Under the pieces are notes generated by a model. It ran no database searches and was not told the DNA's origin. It saw only the letters and a program-made list of their open reading frames with translations. A stretch of DNA of 64,000 nucleotides, taken from assembly GCA_905339155.1 (NCBI GenBank), contig CAJPFJ010000058.1, positions 1 to 64,000 of the forward strand, written 5' to 3'. Numbering within the stretch: the stretch's first letter is position 1; every line of letters begins with the position of its first letter. Below, piece after piece: positions 56,547 to 64,000 of the stretch. The stretch is from Methanosarcinales archaeon (GTDB taxonomy: Archaea > Halobacteriota > Methanosarcinia > Methanosarcinales > Methanoperedenaceae). Both the position numbers and the translations under genes were made by a program.

Positions 56547-57359
56547 ATGGAAAATGATCAAGACACGGCCAAACCATCCAGCAGGCCCATCTGGAGCGGC
56601 AGTATCACAATAGGGCTTGTGAATGTACCGGTCAAGCTCTATATAATGATCCGGGATCAGGCATTTTCATTCAGGCTTTTACATAATGCTGATGGGCAGC
56701 CCTTGAAATATGAACGCGTCTGCATCAGGGATAATAAAGTAGTTGATTGGAAGGATACTGTAAAGGGATATGAAATAAGAAAGAATGAATTCATAGTTTT
56801 CAAGAAAGAGGAACTGGATGCCATAAGACCTGAATCAGACAGGAAGATCAGGCTCGATAAATTTATCAGTTTACTCTCCATTGACCCCGTATATTTTGAA
56901 AAGTCATATATACTGGTCCCTGACAAGAGCCTGGATGCCTATAGCCTGTTGATGGCAGTGATCCGGCAGGAGGGCAAAGCAGGAATGGGGAAGGTCACTA
57001 TGAGAACCAAGGAATATCCGGTTGTTGTTTATGAATACAGGGGTGCTTTGGTCCTGACAACCCTGCGTTATTCTAACGAGGTGATTAATCCCGGTGATAT
57101 GGAAGATCTTACAAAATTACAAAAACCTTCAGAAAAAGAGATGGAACTGGCCATAAAGATCATTAAGGAATTATCAGGGGAATTTGATATAACCGAGTAC
57201 AGGGATGGTTACAGGGAGAAAATGGAAAAGCTCATAGAAACCAAGATGAAGGGAGAGGTCATAGTTGCGGAAGTTCCCAAGAAAGAGGAAGTCAAAGAAT
57301 TGATGGTAGCCCTTCAAGAGACTATAAAACAGCTCAGCAAGTCAATCACCCACCCCTGA
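56547..57359 (+). CDS. ku: Ku homodimer end-binding protein
   Basis: 270 residues. The Ku core is clear: PIWSGSITIGLVNVPVKLYI at the N-terminus, FRLLHNADGQPLKYERVC, KGYEIRKNEFIVFKKEELDA, and a C-terminal helical tail with a Lys/Glu-rich region. It encircles DNA ends and recruits LigD. Its stop lies inside a candidate RNA hairpin that precedes iscB. Confidence 0.94.
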   Translation: MENDQDTAKPSSRPIWSGSITIGLVNVPVKLYIMIRDQAFSFRLLHNADGQPLKYERVCIRDNKVVDWKDTVKGYEIRKNEFIVFKKEELDAIRPESDRKIRLDKFISLLSIDPVYFEKSYILVPDKSLDAYSLLMAVIRQEGKAGMGKVTMRTKEYPVVVYEYRGALVLTTLRYSNEVINPGDMEDLTKLQKPSEKEMELAIKIIKELSGEFDITEYRDGYREKMEKLIETKMKGEVIVAEVPKKEEVKELMVALQETIKQLSKSITHP

Positions 57360-57600
57360 TAGGTGTGGGCATGTCCCGTGAGGGATATGGGAAACTGGTT
57401 GACAAGGAGGCATAAATTATGCAGCAGTTAGAAGAAAGAAATACATACACACCCACCGATATTCCGCACGTTAGTGGCAACTGTGATCTATCATTAAACA
57501 GAGAGGAAACTCTCAGTGTGATAGGTTTAAAAACATCTTCTAACAACTCCGATGCGGCTCTAATTGCGACAGAACACGCAAAGCAGAACACGAGTGTATC
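57346..57600 (+). ncRNA. Candidate IscB omega RNA (HEARO-like), overlapping the ku 3' end and the iscB ORF start
   Basis: Three foldable elements. (1) CCCACC/GGTGTGGG around the ku stop (57349-57369). (2) CATGTCCC-GTGA-GGGATATG (57370-57389), an 8-bp stem capped by a GNRA loop. (3) A nested hairpin: CTATCA (57488-57493)/TGATAG (57519-57524) enclosing GAGAG-GAAA-CTCTC (57501-57514), again GNRA-capped. IscB guide RNAs lie directly upstream of iscB and contain such hairpins. The third element falls within the annotated N-terminal extension of IscB, so that extension may be RNA rather than protein. Confidence 0.5.
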
Positions 57601-58879
57601 TGCTGTTTATGTTCTAAACATGAGGGGGCAACCACTCATGCCTACAACACCAGGGAAAGCAAAAAAGTTATTAAAGGAGGGAAAAGCAAAAGTAGTTAAG
57701 AGAACACCATTTACGATTCAATTAAAATATGCAACAGGCGAAGCAAAACAACCGGTAATTCTTGGAATAGATAGCGGATTCTTGCATATCGGAGTATCCG
57801 CCACAACTGAAAAGAAAGAAGTATATTCTGCAGAAGCGAACCTTCGCTCAGACATAGTAAAACTGAATTCTGAAAGAAGGCAGTATCGCAGATCAAGACG
57901 TAACCGCAAAACATGGTATAGAGCGCCAAGATTCCTTAATAGGAAAAAACCAGAAGGTTGGTTAGCGCCATCAATCCAACATAAACTTGATAGTCATATC
58001 AAGTTAATTAACAAAGTAAAAGAACTTCTTCCGATAACAAAGACCGTTATTGAGGTAGCCGCATTTGATATCCAGAAGATCAAGAATCCTGAAATATCCG
58101 GGACAGAATACCAGAACGGAGTGCAGAAAGATAGCTGGAATGCCAGAGAATATGTGCTTCATCGAGATAACCATACCTGTAAAGCATGTAAAGGGAAATC
58201 AAAAGACCCAATACTTCAAACCCATCATATTGTTTCAAGACAAATTGGTGGGGATGCTCCTGATAACCTCTTAACTTTGTGCCAGACCTGTCATGAAAAG
58301 GTCACAAAAGGCAAACTTAAATTGGATATTAAAGTACCAACAGGTTTCAAACCCGAAACTTTCATGTTAATCGTAAGATGGAAGCTGGTTAATATGTTGA
58401 GAGATGCAGGAAATATTGTAAATCACACTTATGGATATATCACAAAATTTGACAGAATCACTCTCTGCCTTGATAAATCTCACAATACTGATGCTTTTGT
58501 AATTGCAGGGGGAACTATACAAGAAAGAAGTACCTCATATTTCATAATACAACAGGTCAGGAAATGCAACCGTAAATTGTTCAAAGGCGATAGAAGCCAC
58601 ATCAAGAATACGGCTGCTCGGATCATTCATGGATTCCAGAGATTTGATAAAGTTCTCTGGAATAAGATCGAATGTTTTGTATTCGGAAGAAGAAAAACAG
58701 GTTATTTCGAATTGAGAAAACTTGATGGAACAAAAATTCATGCATCGGCTAAAGCAAAAGAACTCACTTTATTAGAAACTGCTGATACGTTGTTAATAGC
58801 GAATTTGAGGCGGGGTACGCTCCTCCACACTCTGAAAAGTGTGGTTTCCGACACCCCTGCACCCCACGGAGTTTTATGA
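57419..58879 (+). CDS. iscB: IscB RNA-guided nuclease (PLMP-RuvC-bridge helix-HNH)
   Basis: 486 residues. Order of domains: N-terminal extension 1-~60 of no known fold; PLMP domain (PLMP at 72-75, TPGKAKKLLKEGKAKVVKRT); RuvC-I D118 (ILGIDSG); arginine-rich bridge helix ~151-172; RuvC-II E212 (TVIEVAAFD); HNH at ~248-300 with zinc Cys pairs C254/C257 and C288/C291 and HH 269-270; RuvC-III D358 (SHNTDAF). All nuclease residues appear intact. The ATG has an AAGGAGG site, and the TGA overlaps the ligase ATG. IscB is the ancestor of Cas9 and nicks/cuts DNA with a guide RNA. No TnpA is present. The C-terminal ~20 residues coincide with a DNA hairpin and may be element-end sequence. Confidence 0.9.
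   Translation: MQQLEERNTYTPTDIPHVSGNCDLSLNREETLSVIGLKTSSNNSDAALIATEHAKQNTSVSAVYVLNMRGQPLMPTTPGKAKKLLKEGKAKVVKRTPFTIQLKYATGEAKQPVILGIDSGFLHIGVSATTEKKEVYSAEANLRSDIVKLNSERRQYRRSRRNRKTWYRAPRFLNRKKPEGWLAPSIQHKLDSHIKLINKVKELLPITKTVIEVAAFDIQKIKNPEISGTEYQNGVQKDSWNAREYVLHRDNHTCKACKGKSKDPILQTHHIVSRQIGGDAPDNLLTLCQTCHEKVTKGKLKLDIKVPTGFKPETFMLIVRWKLVNMLRDAGNIVNHTYGYITKFDRITLCLDKSHNTDAFVIAGGTIQERSTSYFIIQQVRKCNRKLFKGDRSHIKNTAARIIHGFQRFDKVLWNKIECFVFGRRKTGYFELRKLDGTKIHASAKAKELTLLETADTLLIANLRRGTLLHTLKSVVSDTPAPHGVL
58825..58844 (+). repeat. Hairpin near the 3' end of iscB, possible element end
   Basis: CCACACT and AGTGTGG form a 7-bp perfect stem with a CTGAAA loop. Subterminal hairpins mark the ends of IS605-type elements. 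It lies 32 bases before the ligase start. Confidence 0.4.
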
Positions 58880-60264
58880 AAGATTATAAACCAATGCTTG
58901 CCCGACTGGCAGAATCGCCATTTTCGTCCAGTGACTGGATCTTTGAAGTAAAATGGGATGGCATAAGGGCTATCAGTTATGTTAATGAAGAACTCAGTAT
59001 CAGGAGCAGAAAACAGAAGGAACTGATAGGTAATTTTCCTGAACTTTCCGAACTGAAGGATTTGACAGGGAATATAGTGCTTGATGGGGAAATAATTATT
59101 ATGAAGGATGGGAGAGCTGACTTCCAATCCCTCATCCAGAGAATGCAAAATACCAATCCGCGTGAAATAATGTATCTGGCGGGCAAATTTCCTGCAACCT
59201 ATATAATATTTGATATCCTGGAAAAGGATGGAAAGGAGGTCTCAGATATACCTCTTACGGAGAGAAAGAGGTTATTAAAAAATTCTGTAAAAGAAGGAAA
59301 TTTCGTTGTCCTGTCTTTATTTGTTGAAGAAACCGGAGAAGCTTATTATGGGGCAGCCCTGGAAAAAGGGCTTGAGGGTATTATAGCCAAAAAGAAGCAG
59401 AGTCCATACGAACCGGGAAAAAGGAGCAATAACTGGCTCAAAATTAAGCCGGTAAAGACATGTGATTGCGTCATTTTCGGTTATACGGATGGTGAAGGAA
59501 ACAGGGAGAAGACCTTTGGATCATTGATCCTTGGATTGTATGATAAAGCAGGACCGGTCTTTATTGGTAAAGTTGGTACGGGTTTTTCCCGGGAATATAT
59601 GGAAAATCTAAAGCTGTCCCTGGATAAACATAAGGTAGAGGAAGAAACACTTCCCGGGGTGGATAATGACAGGGAAATTACCTGGTTAAGACCCGATATT
59701 GTGTGTAAAATAGGTTACCAATCAATAACGGAAGACGAAAAGCTTCGTATTCCTGTGTTTAAAAGCTTGAGAGAAGATAAAGAACCCCTGGAATGTACGA
59801 TAGACCAGATAAGACCTGTTGTTTCAGATTACACGGAAAAAAGGGATTTTAGCAGGACACCTGAGCCTCAAATGTCGCATGAAAGGGGTACCGGAAAATC
59901 CTTTGTTGTACAGGAGCATCATGCCCGCAGGCTCCATTACGATCTGAGACTGGAAAAGGATGGAGTTTTAAAGAGCTGGGCCGTTCCCAAAGGTCCTCCG
60001 GAAACAAGCGGTGACCGGAGGCTTGCTGTCCAGGTAGAAGATCATCCTCTTGAATATGGTAAATTTGAAGGAGCGATCCCGCAAGGACAGTACGGGGCAG
60101 GAACGGTAAAGATATGGGATAAAGGATTTTATGAAACCATTTACTGGAAAGAGGACAAGATCGAGTTCATTGTTAAGGGAGAAAAGATGGAAGGAAGGTA
60201 TGTGCTTGTAAAATTCAAGAAAGCAGGTGAGAAGAACTGGCTATTATTCAAAGGAAGTGATTGA
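58876..60264 (+). CDS. ligD: LigD ATP-dependent ligase fused to a 3'-phosphoesterase domain
   Basis: 462 residues. Ligase catalytic Lys26 in FEVKWDGIRA; further nucleotidyltransferase motifs VLDGEIIIMK, FDILEKDG, GLEGIIAKKK and NNWLKIKP; OB-fold to ~330. Residues ~345-462 are a 3'-phosphoesterase domain (FVVQEHHARRLHYDLRLEK, SWAVPKGPP, QVEDHPLEYGKFEGAIPQGQ). The order LIG-PE differs from the PE-LIG-POL order of Pseudomonas LigD, and the polymerase is a separate gene upstream. It seals ends bound by Ku. ATG overlaps the iscB stop. Confidence 0.93.
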   Translation: MKDYKPMLARLAESPFSSSDWIFEVKWDGIRAISYVNEELSIRSRKQKELIGNFPELSELKDLTGNIVLDGEIIIMKDGRADFQSLIQRMQNTNPREIMYLAGKFPATYIIFDILEKDGKEVSDIPLTERKRLLKNSVKEGNFVVLSLFVEETGEAYYGAALEKGLEGIIAKKKQSPYEPGKRSNNWLKIKPVKTCDCVIFGYTDGEGNREKTFGSLILGLYDKAGPVFIGKVGTGFSREYMENLKLSLDKHKVEEETLPGVDNDREITWLRPDIVCKIGYQSITEDEKLRIPVFKSLREDKEPLECTIDQIRPVVSDYTEKRDFSRTPEPQMSHERGTGKSFVVQEHHARRLHYDLRLEKDGVLKSWAVPKGPPETSGDRRLAVQVEDHPLEYGKFEGAIPQGQYGAGTVKIWDKGFYETIYWKEDKIEFIVKGEKMEGRYVLVKFKKAGEKNWLLFKGSD

Positions 60265-60265
60265 T

Positions 60266-61003
60266 GTGAAAAAAATGCATATAGGCACTATTGGGTGGAG
60301 TTATGATTTCTGGAAAGGGAATTTTTATCCCGAAGGAACGCAGGAGTTGCTTGCTGAATATGCAAGGAATTTTGATACCGTTGAAATAGACAACACTTTT
60401 TATAGGATTCCTTCCAGGGATACTGTAAGAAAATGGAAGGAAGAGGTGCCTGATGATTTTAAATTTTGCGCTAAATTTCCCCGCAAAATTACACATATTA
60501 AAATGCTCCAGGATTGTAAAGAAGAGCTTGATGTCTTTATTGAACATATGTCATTGCTCGAAGATAAGCTGGGACCTTTGCTTTTGCAGTTGCCTCCCGG
60601 TTTTAAACCTGAGAAGTATGAAATATTGAAGGATTTCCTTGAAGGATTGCCACGAAGATGCCGATATGCGGTGGAAGTCAGGAATAAAAAGTGGCTTGAT
60701 GGGAAATTCTATGATATGCTCAGGGACAATGGAGTCGCACTTGCGTTGATAGACCATCCATGGATGCCTGAAATGAATACAGTAACCGCTGATTTTGTGT
60801 ATATCAGATGGATAGGGGACAGGAATAAAATCAATGGAAAACTCGGAAAATTTGAAAGAGATAGAAGCAATGAAATAAAGGATTGGGGAATGAAGATCAA
60901 CGGTTTTATTGAGGATTCTGTTGAAGTTTTTGGTTATTTCAGTAAGACTTATTCGGGTTATCCGCCGGGAGATGTGAGGATGTTGCTGGGATTTATCACT
61001 TGA
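60266..61003 (+). CDS. DUF72 protein (YecE-like)
   Basis: 245 residues from GTG (KKMHIGTIGWS); ATG at 60275 is an alternative. Family signatures: IGTIGWSYDFWKGNFYPEGT, FDTVEIDNTFYRIPS, FKFCAKFPRKITH, and the C-terminal FGYFSKTYSGYPPGD. TIM-barrel-like; function unknown, although DUF72 genes often neighbour end-joining genes. It follows the ligase stop by 1 base. Confidence 0.85.
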   Translation: MKKMHIGTIGWSYDFWKGNFYPEGTQELLAEYARNFDTVEIDNTFYRIPSRDTVRKWKEEVPDDFKFCAKFPRKITHIKMLQDCKEELDVFIEHMSLLEDKLGPLLLQLPPGFKPEKYEILKDFLEGLPRRCRYAVEVRNKKWLDGKFYDMLRDNGVALALIDHPWMPEMNTVTADFVYIRWIGDRNKINGKLGKFERDRSNEIKDWGMKINGFIEDSVEVFGYFSKTYSGYPPGDVRMLLGFIT

Positions 61004-61031
61004 TCTTAACTTATGAACAAAAGATGCTGCA

Positions 61032-61166
61032 TCAGCAGCATCCTTTGAAACTTTTGTACATTTTAGCGCATTCTTCTGTACATTTTACGTTGAATCCGTT
61101 ATCTGTACATTCGATGGTTGCGATCTCCTTTCCTTCACTTGTTACCTTGAATTCCTTGGTTTTCAT
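61032..61166 (-). CDS. Small cysteine-containing protein (44 aa)
   Basis: 44 residues: KTKEFKVTSEGKEIATIECT, then NGFNVKCTEECAKMYKSF and a terminal KGCC. A strong GGAGGTG site precedes the start. Five Cys (TIECT, VKCTEEC, GCC) suggest metal or thiol chemistry. Divergent from the PadR gene across two matching palindromes, so it is probably that regulator's target. Confidence 0.6.
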   Translation of the reverse strand: MKTKEFKVTSEGKEIATIECTDNGFNVKCTEECAKMYKSFKGCC

Positions 61167-61187
61167 TTCATTTCACCTCCTCCGTGA

Positions 61188-61203
61188 TATCGGATATACG
61201 ATA
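61188..61203. promoter_or_regulatory. Operator copy 1 between the PadR gene and the small Cys protein
   Basis: TATCGGATATACGATA is a near-palindrome (TATCG/CGATA). It is 14/16 identical to a second copy 40 bases away, four helical turns, and sits in the leader of the minus-strand small gene. Confidence 0.6.
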
Positions 61204-61227
61204 ATAAGATGTTTGAATATTTAACTG

Positions 61228-61243
61228 TATCGGTTATCCGATA
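61228..61243. promoter_or_regulatory. Operator copy 2 in the same divergent region
   Basis: TATCGGTTATCCGATA, inverted repeat TATCGG/CCGATA. It lies just before a plus-strand TATA-like TTCTTATACAT (61254-61264) and beside a minus-strand TTAAATATTC, so a bound protein could repress both directions. Confidence 0.6.
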
Positions 61244-61283
61244 TAAACCAACCTTCTTATACATAGTACCCAATATAATATTC

Positions 61284-61583
61284 ATGAATTGCTGCGATAT
61301 GAAAGGGTTTTTGTCCTACCTGATACTGTGGATATTAAGAAATAAGAAGATGAATGGGGCCGAGATATCCAGGGAACTGGAAATAAGAAGAAGCACAAAG
61401 CCAAGCCCTGGGACACTATATCCTGCATTAAAAGAGCTTAAGGATAAGGGCTTGATAGAATCTGATGAGAATAAATACTATTCTTTAACTGATAAAGGGA
61501 AAAAAGAATTGAGTTCTGCCTGCAATTTCTTCTGCAAGACATTTTATGACATGAAAGAAATGTTTAACTGCCGCGAGCGATAG
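61284..61583 (+). CDS. PadR-family transcriptional regulator
   Basis: 99 residues from MNCCDMKGFL. Winged helix: FLSYLILWILRNKKMNGAEIS, then PSPGTLYPALKELKDKGLI and YSLTDKGKKEL. Short C-terminal helix. Cysteines at the N-terminus (NCC), in SACNFFCK and near the end (FNCRE) could sense metal or redox. The ATG is about 25 bases after a TATA box, so the message is probably leaderless; the ORF extension to 61209 is not supported. Confidence 0.82.
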   Translation: MNCCDMKGFLSYLILWILRNKKMNGAEISRELEIRRSTKPSPGTLYPALKELKDKGLIESDENKYYSLTDKGKKELSSACNFFCKTFYDMKEMFNCRER

Positions 61584-61649
61584 TCGTATATGTGTATCAG
61601 GATAGTCTGCTATCTGGATGGGAGAATTTTGACTGATAAAAAATATTCA

Positions 61650-61680
61650 CCGCAGATAGAAGAAAAAAATCTATCTGCGG
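61650..61680. terminator. Hairpin between convergent genes
   Basis: CCGCAGATAGA (61650-61660) and TCTATCTGCGG (61670-61680) form a perfect 11-bp stem with an A-rich loop, between the ends of the PadR gene and the glutamate-synthase-like gene. Probably a transcript end for one or both. Confidence 0.55.
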
Positions 61681-61712
61681 TTACTTATCCCCTGGTTCAA
61701 TCCAGAGGTCTT

Positions 61713-63302
61713 TTATTCATCCAGAATTGCTTCTGCAACTTCTCGATATGCATTCATCACATATGGAATGCCGGAAACTTTTGATGCGTCCTCAGTCAGT
61801 GCCATTACATCCTGGCGCCCGATAGTTGATACATTGAATCTTCGTGAGCCTGCCATCAGTTGCTGCAAGCCTGTCCTGAATTTCTGGGCATAGGTGTAGA
61901 CGCCAATTGCGCCCAGCGGGATATTCTTTATATCCTCACCGAAGCGATCTGCGAGTTCTTCATAGCAAACGAAGATCTCTTCCGGCCTGCTTCCGAATTC
62001 GGAAACGGTCTTGGGCAGGTCGCCATCTTTTATCCACTGTCCAATATTCTTCCCTACGAATCCCGGTATCATGAGGGCTCTTCCCATGCATACTGCCTTG
62101 AAGTATGGTGCTCCCATTGCCAGTGCCTTGTAAACACCGTCTTCGCTTGAGAAGCCGCCTGCCATTGCAAGATCGGGTATTCTCATGCCTTTCTTGCTCA
62201 TCTTTTCTGCGAACTCATAGACAAGGGACTGGAGATAGAATGTCGGGATACCCCATTCTTCCATCATTGGCCATGGGCTCATGCCTGTTCCGCCGGGTGC
62301 GCCATCTATTGTGAGCAGATCGATCTTTGCTTCCGAGCAGTATTTAATTGCCATTGCAACTTCAACCATGGAATAGGCCCCGGTCTTGAGTGTGACTCTC
62401 TTGAAACCAAGGTCACGGAGACGGTCTACTTCTTCAAAGAATCCATCTTTTGTGACAAATCCGAGTCTTGAATGTCTCTCGAATTCTTTTATTGCCCCAT
62501 CCTTATATGCAGCCTTTATTGCGTGGTCTTCCGGGTCCGGAGTAACTATATATCCGCGTCTCTTAAGTTCAATTGCGCGTTCGATTGTATTGACCTTGAT
62601 CTCTCCGCCAATGCATTTTGCGCCCTGTCCCCATTTTAACTCAATGGTATCGAGGTTGTGCTTTGAGGATACATATTCGGCAACTCCAAGCCTGGTATCT
62701 TCAACATTCATCTGCACAAGGATTTCGCCAAAGCCTTCATGATATTTATTATAGGTTGTAATTCTGCGGTCCATCTCAGGTGATTGTTTGATCTTCTTGT
62801 TGCTGTCAAGAACAAGCCCAGGGTCGATACCGCATACGTTCTCACCGCATACAAGGGTGATCCCTGAGATCGCTGCGCCAACTGCGAAATGTTCCCAGTT
62901 TTTGCGTGCGATCTCTGTTGAGCCAAGCGCTCCTGTGAAAATCGGGACTTTCATCCTTACTTTCTTATCCCAGCCGTATTCGGTCTCGGTATTGACAATT
63001 GGGAATCTGGCGGTATCCGGATTTGCCTCTTCTCCTTCCGGCAGTCCCCATGCGCCTACTGCATAGCCCTGTATGTTCAGATGCGAGTAATCTATAGGGT
63101 AATTTTTGTCTGCGCCTGCTGTTATATTCCCGAATGGACCGGGATATATGACTTCTCGGCCTCTGAATGAGGATTTGAAGATTTCGCAATTCCCGCGGCA
63201 TCCGTCAAGACACCGTGTGCATATCCCTGACATCGGGGATACGCTCTTTGAGCGATTATAGGTCTGTGTCGCTTCATTTGCATTTGGTTGTCTAAGATTC
63301 AT
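61713..63302 (-). CDS. FMN-binding glutamate-synthase-like protein, second copy
   Basis: 529 residues. N-terminal Cys group CTRCLDGCRGNC (~28-39) in place of DUF2769. FMN barrel with FTGALGSTEIARKNWEHFAV, KWGQGAKCIGGEI, LLTIDGAPGGTGMSPWPMME and AMAGGFSSEDGVYKALAMGA. No amidotransferase domain. Differs in length and N-terminus from the copy at 2089, so the two probably have different substrates or partners. TATA-like TATTTAAATA at 63413 region precedes it. Confidence 0.85.
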   Translation of the reverse strand: MNLRQPNANEATQTYNRSKSVSPMSGICTRCLDGCRGNCEIFKSSFRGREVIYPGPFGNITAGADKNYPIDYSHLNIQGYAVGAWGLPEGEEANPDTARFPIVNTETEYGWDKKVRMKVPIFTGALGSTEIARKNWEHFAVGAAISGITLVCGENVCGIDPGLVLDSNKKIKQSPEMDRRITTYNKYHEGFGEILVQMNVEDTRLGVAEYVSSKHNLDTIELKWGQGAKCIGGEIKVNTIERAIELKRRGYIVTPDPEDHAIKAAYKDGAIKEFERHSRLGFVTKDGFFEEVDRLRDLGFKRVTLKTGAYSMVEVAMAIKYCSEAKIDLLTIDGAPGGTGMSPWPMMEEWGIPTFYLQSLVYEFAEKMSKKGMRIPDLAMAGGFSSEDGVYKALAMGAPYFKAVCMGRALMIPGFVGKNIGQWIKDGDLPKTVSEFGSRPEEIFVCYEELADRFGEDIKNIPLGAIGVYTYAQKFRTGLQQLMAGSRRFNVSTIGRQDVMALTEDASKVSGIPYVMNAYREVAEAILDE

Positions 63303-63556
63303 GTTCCTCCAAGTTGGTTTTTTGAAGAAGAACCAGTAACAAGAGGTCTCTTCTTCTACATTGTAAATATTGTTTGCGCTCTCAACGCGCGGAAGCGGAA
63401 GGGTGTTTCCTCTATTTAAATATTGCGAAATCTTAGCCTATATAACAACATACTTGCGAGAAAAATAAAGAAACCAATAGACTTTCACATCTATTGGCAC
63501 CTGTTCAAACAATTCTCTATCTTATTCTTCTTCTTTTTGGTAAGCTTCTGTTTATG

Positions 63557-64000
63557 TTAGTTTATCATGTGCTCCAATGGAGTCCCCCCAATAGTTATTG
63601 AATATTCGAACCCTGGAGTATTTCTGGGCAGGATCGAAAGTATATATTCTCCTATAGTGCCTCTAACAGTATAAGTCTCTATATACTGGTTTCCCATTTC
63701 CTGATATATACTATTACCATCGATCTCCCATGGTGGAATTTCTCCTCCCATACTCACACTTCCTTTTATCACTTTCTTACTGACTTCTAGATTTGATATT
63801 CCATTAGGACCTGAAAGGATAGTTTCGAATGATGGATTGTTTTTCTCCTTACCAGCTGGATACATTCCAAAGGAACTCGAGGTTATCTCTATAGTAATAG
63901 GTGAATCTTTTTCCAAACTGAACTTCTTGATGAAAGGGTCAGTTGGCTGCTTCCATATATTGAAGTTAAGGGTTACTCTTCCCCCGTCAGGTACTGATGG
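63557..64000 (-). CDS. Hypothetical protein, cut by window edge
   Basis: The minus-strand frame is open from the window end to a stop at 63557 (about 147 residues visible). Beta-rich and probably extracytoplasmic (GRVTLNFNIWKQPTDPFIKK; GTIGEYILSILPRNTPGFEY). No family recognised. The TTG at 63916 is not a necessary start because the frame continues upstream. Confidence 0.5.
   Translation of the reverse strand, partial: PSVPDGGRVTLNFNIWKQPTDPFIKKFSLEKDSPITIEITSSSFGMYPAGKEKNNPSFETILSGPNGISNLEVSKKVIKGSVSMGGEIPPWEIDGNSIYQEMGNQYIETYTVRGTIGEYILSILPRNTPGFEYSITIGGTPLEHMIN

Noticed and set aside
61000-61224. Plus-strand 74-codon ORF
   Set aside because: Antisense to the 44-aa Cys protein, which has a strong ribosome site and biased codon use; the plus-strand product has no family signs.
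1-64000. CRISPR arrays
   Set aside because: I saw no set of regularly spaced direct repeats on either strand.

Overview
The window is archaeal chromosome. It carries archaeal-type information genes: ribosomal proteins L39e, L31e, L11 and S10, initiation factor aIF6, EF-1A, EF-2 with the diphthamide-site motif, an Spt5/NusG-like factor and SecE. AT-rich TATA-type promoters, several TTG starts, two nickel/cobalt ECF transporters, NikR, a short archaeal NifB, an 11-heme secreted cytochrome with a PGF-CTERM-like tail, and a Ku/LigD end-joining cassette together point to a methanogen or methanotroph of the Methanosarcinales/Methanocellales sphere. A Methanoperedens-like (ANME-2d) archaeon is my best guess. 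That is inference: no mcr or rRNA gene lies in the window.

Layout. 1-0.5 kb: 3' end of a TnpB gene (IS605/IS1341 type). 0.5-7.1 kb: a CheY-like receiver; a minus-strand run of ClpP, amino-acid permease, DUF2769-glutamate-synthase fusion, methyltransferase and cupin; then a gene graveyard (acyl-CoA synthetase fragment, broken CoA-disulfide-reductase-like gene). 7.4-13.7 kb: plus-strand redox run (hemerythrin-like, ferredoxin, VOC, flavin protein, sulfite-reductase-like, FNR-like, SdhA/SdhB without membrane anchors, solo DUF2769). 13.8-20.2 kb: accessory genes, including an in-frame chimera of a DNA glycosylase and a DUF488 protein, and several very small ORFs. 20.5-29.0 kb: antiporter, NikR and a ten-gene minus-strand Ni/Co uptake block. 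29-37.7 kb: class II HMG-CoA reductase, translation genes, purM, larE, an MNT gene with a decayed HEPN partner, nifB, rubredoxin, secE-spt5-L11. 37.7-42.1 kb: six pilin-like genes. 42.2-46.1 kb: S10, EF-1A, EF-2. 46.5-55.4 kb: pyrG, cytochrome/PfpI pair, membrane and regulatory proteins, a candidate structured RNA, a homocitrate/isopropylmalate-synthase-like enzyme and a histone-deacetylase-like enzyme. 55.4-61.0 kb: tRNA-Gln, an integrase-like remnant, then LigD polymerase, Ku, an IscB RNA-guided nuclease, LigD ligase-phosphoesterase and DUF72. 61.0-64 kb: a divergent PadR/small Cys-protein pair with two matching operators, a second glutamate-synthase-like protein, and a partial hypothetical gene.

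The most striking feature is the end-joining cassette interrupted by a complete IscB gene. Its 5' region holds GNRA-capped hairpins that look like an omega RNA overlapping the Ku 3' end and the IscB ORF start. RNA-guided cleavage and end joining therefore sit in one apparent transcription unit, directly beside a tRNA gene with an integrase-like remnant. Other leads are the twin metal transporters with an ArsR regulator bearing a DUF4430-like domain, the pilin-like operon, the DUF2769 proteins, and the structured RNA candidate near 52.1 kb.
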